Positions 61,742 to 64,000 of a DNA stretch of 64,000 nt are shown here, piece by piece; the stretch's first letter is position 1, and the number at the start of each line of letters is the position of its first letter. The notes below the pieces were generated by a model. That model was not told where the DNA came from. It did no database searches and was given only the letters and a program-made list of their open reading frames with translations. The DNA is from Chrysomallon squamiferum (taxonomy: Eukaryota > Mollusca > Gastropoda > Neomphalida > Peltospiridae). The translations under genes were made by a program, and so were the position numbers. The DNA lies in contig CM022671.1 of the NCBI GenBank assembly GCA_012295275.1, forward strand, positions 1,045,332-1,109,331, written 5' to 3'.

Positions 61742-64000
61742 CTGAAAACAGTAACAAGAAAATCAGTAATTTGTATGAAACATTCAAAAATTAAACATCA
61801 ATACTGAAACAATAAAAAAAAATGTACGTAATTTTTATTTTACAAATGAAACAAATTCTGAAATAAAAAGAATTGAAATCTGTGAAACAATTCAGAAAAT
61901 AATAAAATCATCAATTGTTTACATAATTAATGTAAATAACATGAAAATAACAAGTGTAATAAATAAATAAGCATAATGGGCACTTAAAAAAGAAAGAGAA
62001 AAAAGATTTCTTAATAATATTTCAAAGTGACAGTTTCAAACTTTAAGAAGATACAGAATGCTTTTGACAAGAACATTTTGAAATCTGAAATAAAACTAGC
62101 TAAAATCCAACAGAACAGTGTCTCACAAACAACTTTCAGGTAAATAAGCAGCAAACAAACTGCTTGATATTCCAACAGTCAAGGAGTTCATTTTTGCTTA
62201 CAATGTAGATATTACGAAGTTGTCTAGTGATATATACAAGCTAGGAACACAAAAAAAAAAATAATAAAAAATAAAAAAATAGAAAATTGGCACACCAGAT
62301 CTTTACTACAAATATTTTCCTTCCAGACTCATAAAGACAGACAGCATCATCTTTCAACACATGGTTTGGCGATGCAAAAATAAAAAAAAGTGCCCTTATT
62401 TTAAATTATGGTATGCTTTAAGCCCTAGCAAAATCTACAGTTTAGACTGGTGCGAGATTGTTTTTGCCAATCAACAGAGCCTGGAAGTTGAGAAGCACCA
62501 ACCAGACTCAGTTTTAATTGTTCAGGGAGGGACCAGTCAGTGACACCAAACCTGATTGGGGACAGGCACTCAGCAAGCTGAATGATTTAAACTCGCATCA
62601 CATTACTGTTGATTTTTTTTAAAGGGTAGCTCTGGAATGATGGATTATAAAAAAGACAAGGTCAGGTTACAGCTCTCAAAACAAGAATAATCTCGCCACG
62701 TGCCTTTACATGAAAACAGAAACAGCAGGTCCTGTCCTGGATTACATTTGTCACTCAACACAGACAACAATCCAACAAAAGTAGCTTCTTTTTAAAGGAT
62801 GGCAATAAAAAAAAAAAAGAGCTAATAATTATTGCTGGTAATTAGTTTTATGATTTTCTTTTTTCTTTTACTTTCACATTATTGTCAAATATTTAAAAAA
62901 AAAAAAAAAACAACAACAATCCTATCAGCAAATTATTAAAAAAAAAAAAAATCTATGCTTTTATTTATTTGTCAGATTTTTAACTGTTTTTATATGTATG
63001 CACTTTCATCAGTTTTAATTAATATGAAGGGAGAAATGTACTGCAATTAAAATGCATTCATACTGTATTTAAAAAAAAAACATCTGTTTTAAATTAACAG
63101 CATAAACATCAAATAAAAATAAATTAATGTCCTAACCATACATCTTTTTATTTTTAAAACAAAGTTTGCCATCTGTTAGAAAACTAATCTGACTGGAACC
63201 TTTTAAAAGAACACTACAGACTTGAACTCACTTAACAGAAGAGTGAAAAAAAAAAAAAAAGTCTAGAGTCTGACTCACATCTTTCTGTGTAAAAAGGTAT
63301 AAGCTACAGAAAACGTCTGTAGACTGAACACAAGTATAAAGAGACATGTACTTTGTCTTAATTCTGCTGTTTAGTAAATGACTGAAAAGAAAATGAATAC
63401 AAGGCAAAGTTGTATACGTTTCTCACTGAATGTTTCTCTGAACAAAACAAGTTTAAATGGATAAAATGTGTGTGCATTTTAATTCTGCTGACAAAATGAA
63501 GAAGAGGGTAAACTGCAAAGCTGATAACCTTATCACAAAGTGTATGAACAGTTTTCAAAATGAAGATTAAATTTCTTTCAAATTATTTGAAATAAAATTG
63601 TCTTTGCTTGTGTAAGTTAGTTCAGATGTTATTTAAATAATAATTTAAATAAATAAATAAAAAAAATAATAATAACAAAAAAATAGAACCTCCCAAAAGC
63701 AATGAACTTGGAATTTTTGCCATTAATTTGTGAATGTGTGCCTGTGAGTACATTTGTATACATCTGTGTAAAAAAAGTTCTTAAATCTGTAAATAATAAG
63801 GATGACTGAATTGGTTTGACAGAGTGAACTGAAATCATGTTTTAACAATAGTTATGTAGCAAGTCTAGCTATTAACCCATGTAGTGTGGGCATACTTAGT
63901 GATGTGATCACCTGGGGTGTCTTAATCACATCTGTCTTTATGACTTACTATTCTCAACATTATTAGAACACAGATATAACAACACAGCAGGAAAGTGAAA
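61742..64000 (-). other. iqsec upstream intron, open to the right
   Basis: No splice-flanked open frame resembling IQSEC N-terminal sequence was found. The large exon is entered in phase 2, so this stretch should be intron with the next exon outside the window. Several A homopolymers are present. Confidence 0.55.

Overview
The window is AT-rich animal nuclear DNA with small exons, long introns, spliceosomal boundaries and many microsatellites. It holds three multi-exon genes, each assembled here exon by exon from both strands using splice sites and reading phase. The proteins look like those of an invertebrate bilaterian. The AT bias and intron style would suit a mollusc or another lophotrochozoan, but the sequence alone does not prove the taxon.

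Region 1 (1-15865, minus strand) is a KDM5/JARID1-type histone H3K4 demethylase running from its start codon (15865) to a point inside the exon after PHD2, where the window ends. About 1257 codons are present, in the order JmjN, ARID, linker, PHD1, JmjC, C5HC2 zinc finger, PLU-1 region, PHD2. The remaining C-terminus lies beyond base 1. Three features stand out: a tandemly duplicated in-frame linker exon (6A/6B), a GC-AG intron inside PHD2, and one extra base in the PHD1 exon that breaks an otherwise intact frame.

Region 2 (15866-16382) is a gap of 517 bp between divergent start codons, probably a shared bidirectional promoter. A YY1-like motif covers the start codon of the rightward gene.

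Region 3 (16383-24047, plus strand) is CCDC77, a coiled-coil protein, complete in ten exons and about 490 residues. It also carries one extra base, in exon 8.

Region 4 (24048-29613) lies between the convergent 3' ends of CCDC77 and the next gene, and no coding gene was recognised in it.

Region 5 (29614-61741, minus strand) is an IQSEC/BRAG-type Arf guanine-nucleotide exchange factor. Twelve exons encode an IQ motif, a Sec7 domain, a PH domain and a C-terminal tail ending in a class I PDZ-ligand-like TEV. Its 5' exons lie to the right of the window, and 61742-64000 is intron as far as I can see.

The gene order KDM5-CCDC77-IQSEC matters. As I recall, human KDM5A lies beside CCDC77 and near IQSEC3, and KDM5C lies beside IQSEC2. 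The window therefore appears to hold an ancestral linkage group, in which KDM5 and IQSEC flank CCDC77 and point the same way. Introns carry microsatellites, two copies of a roughly 1 kb dispersed repeat with transposon-like ends, a smaller dispersed repeat pair and several short tandem duplications.
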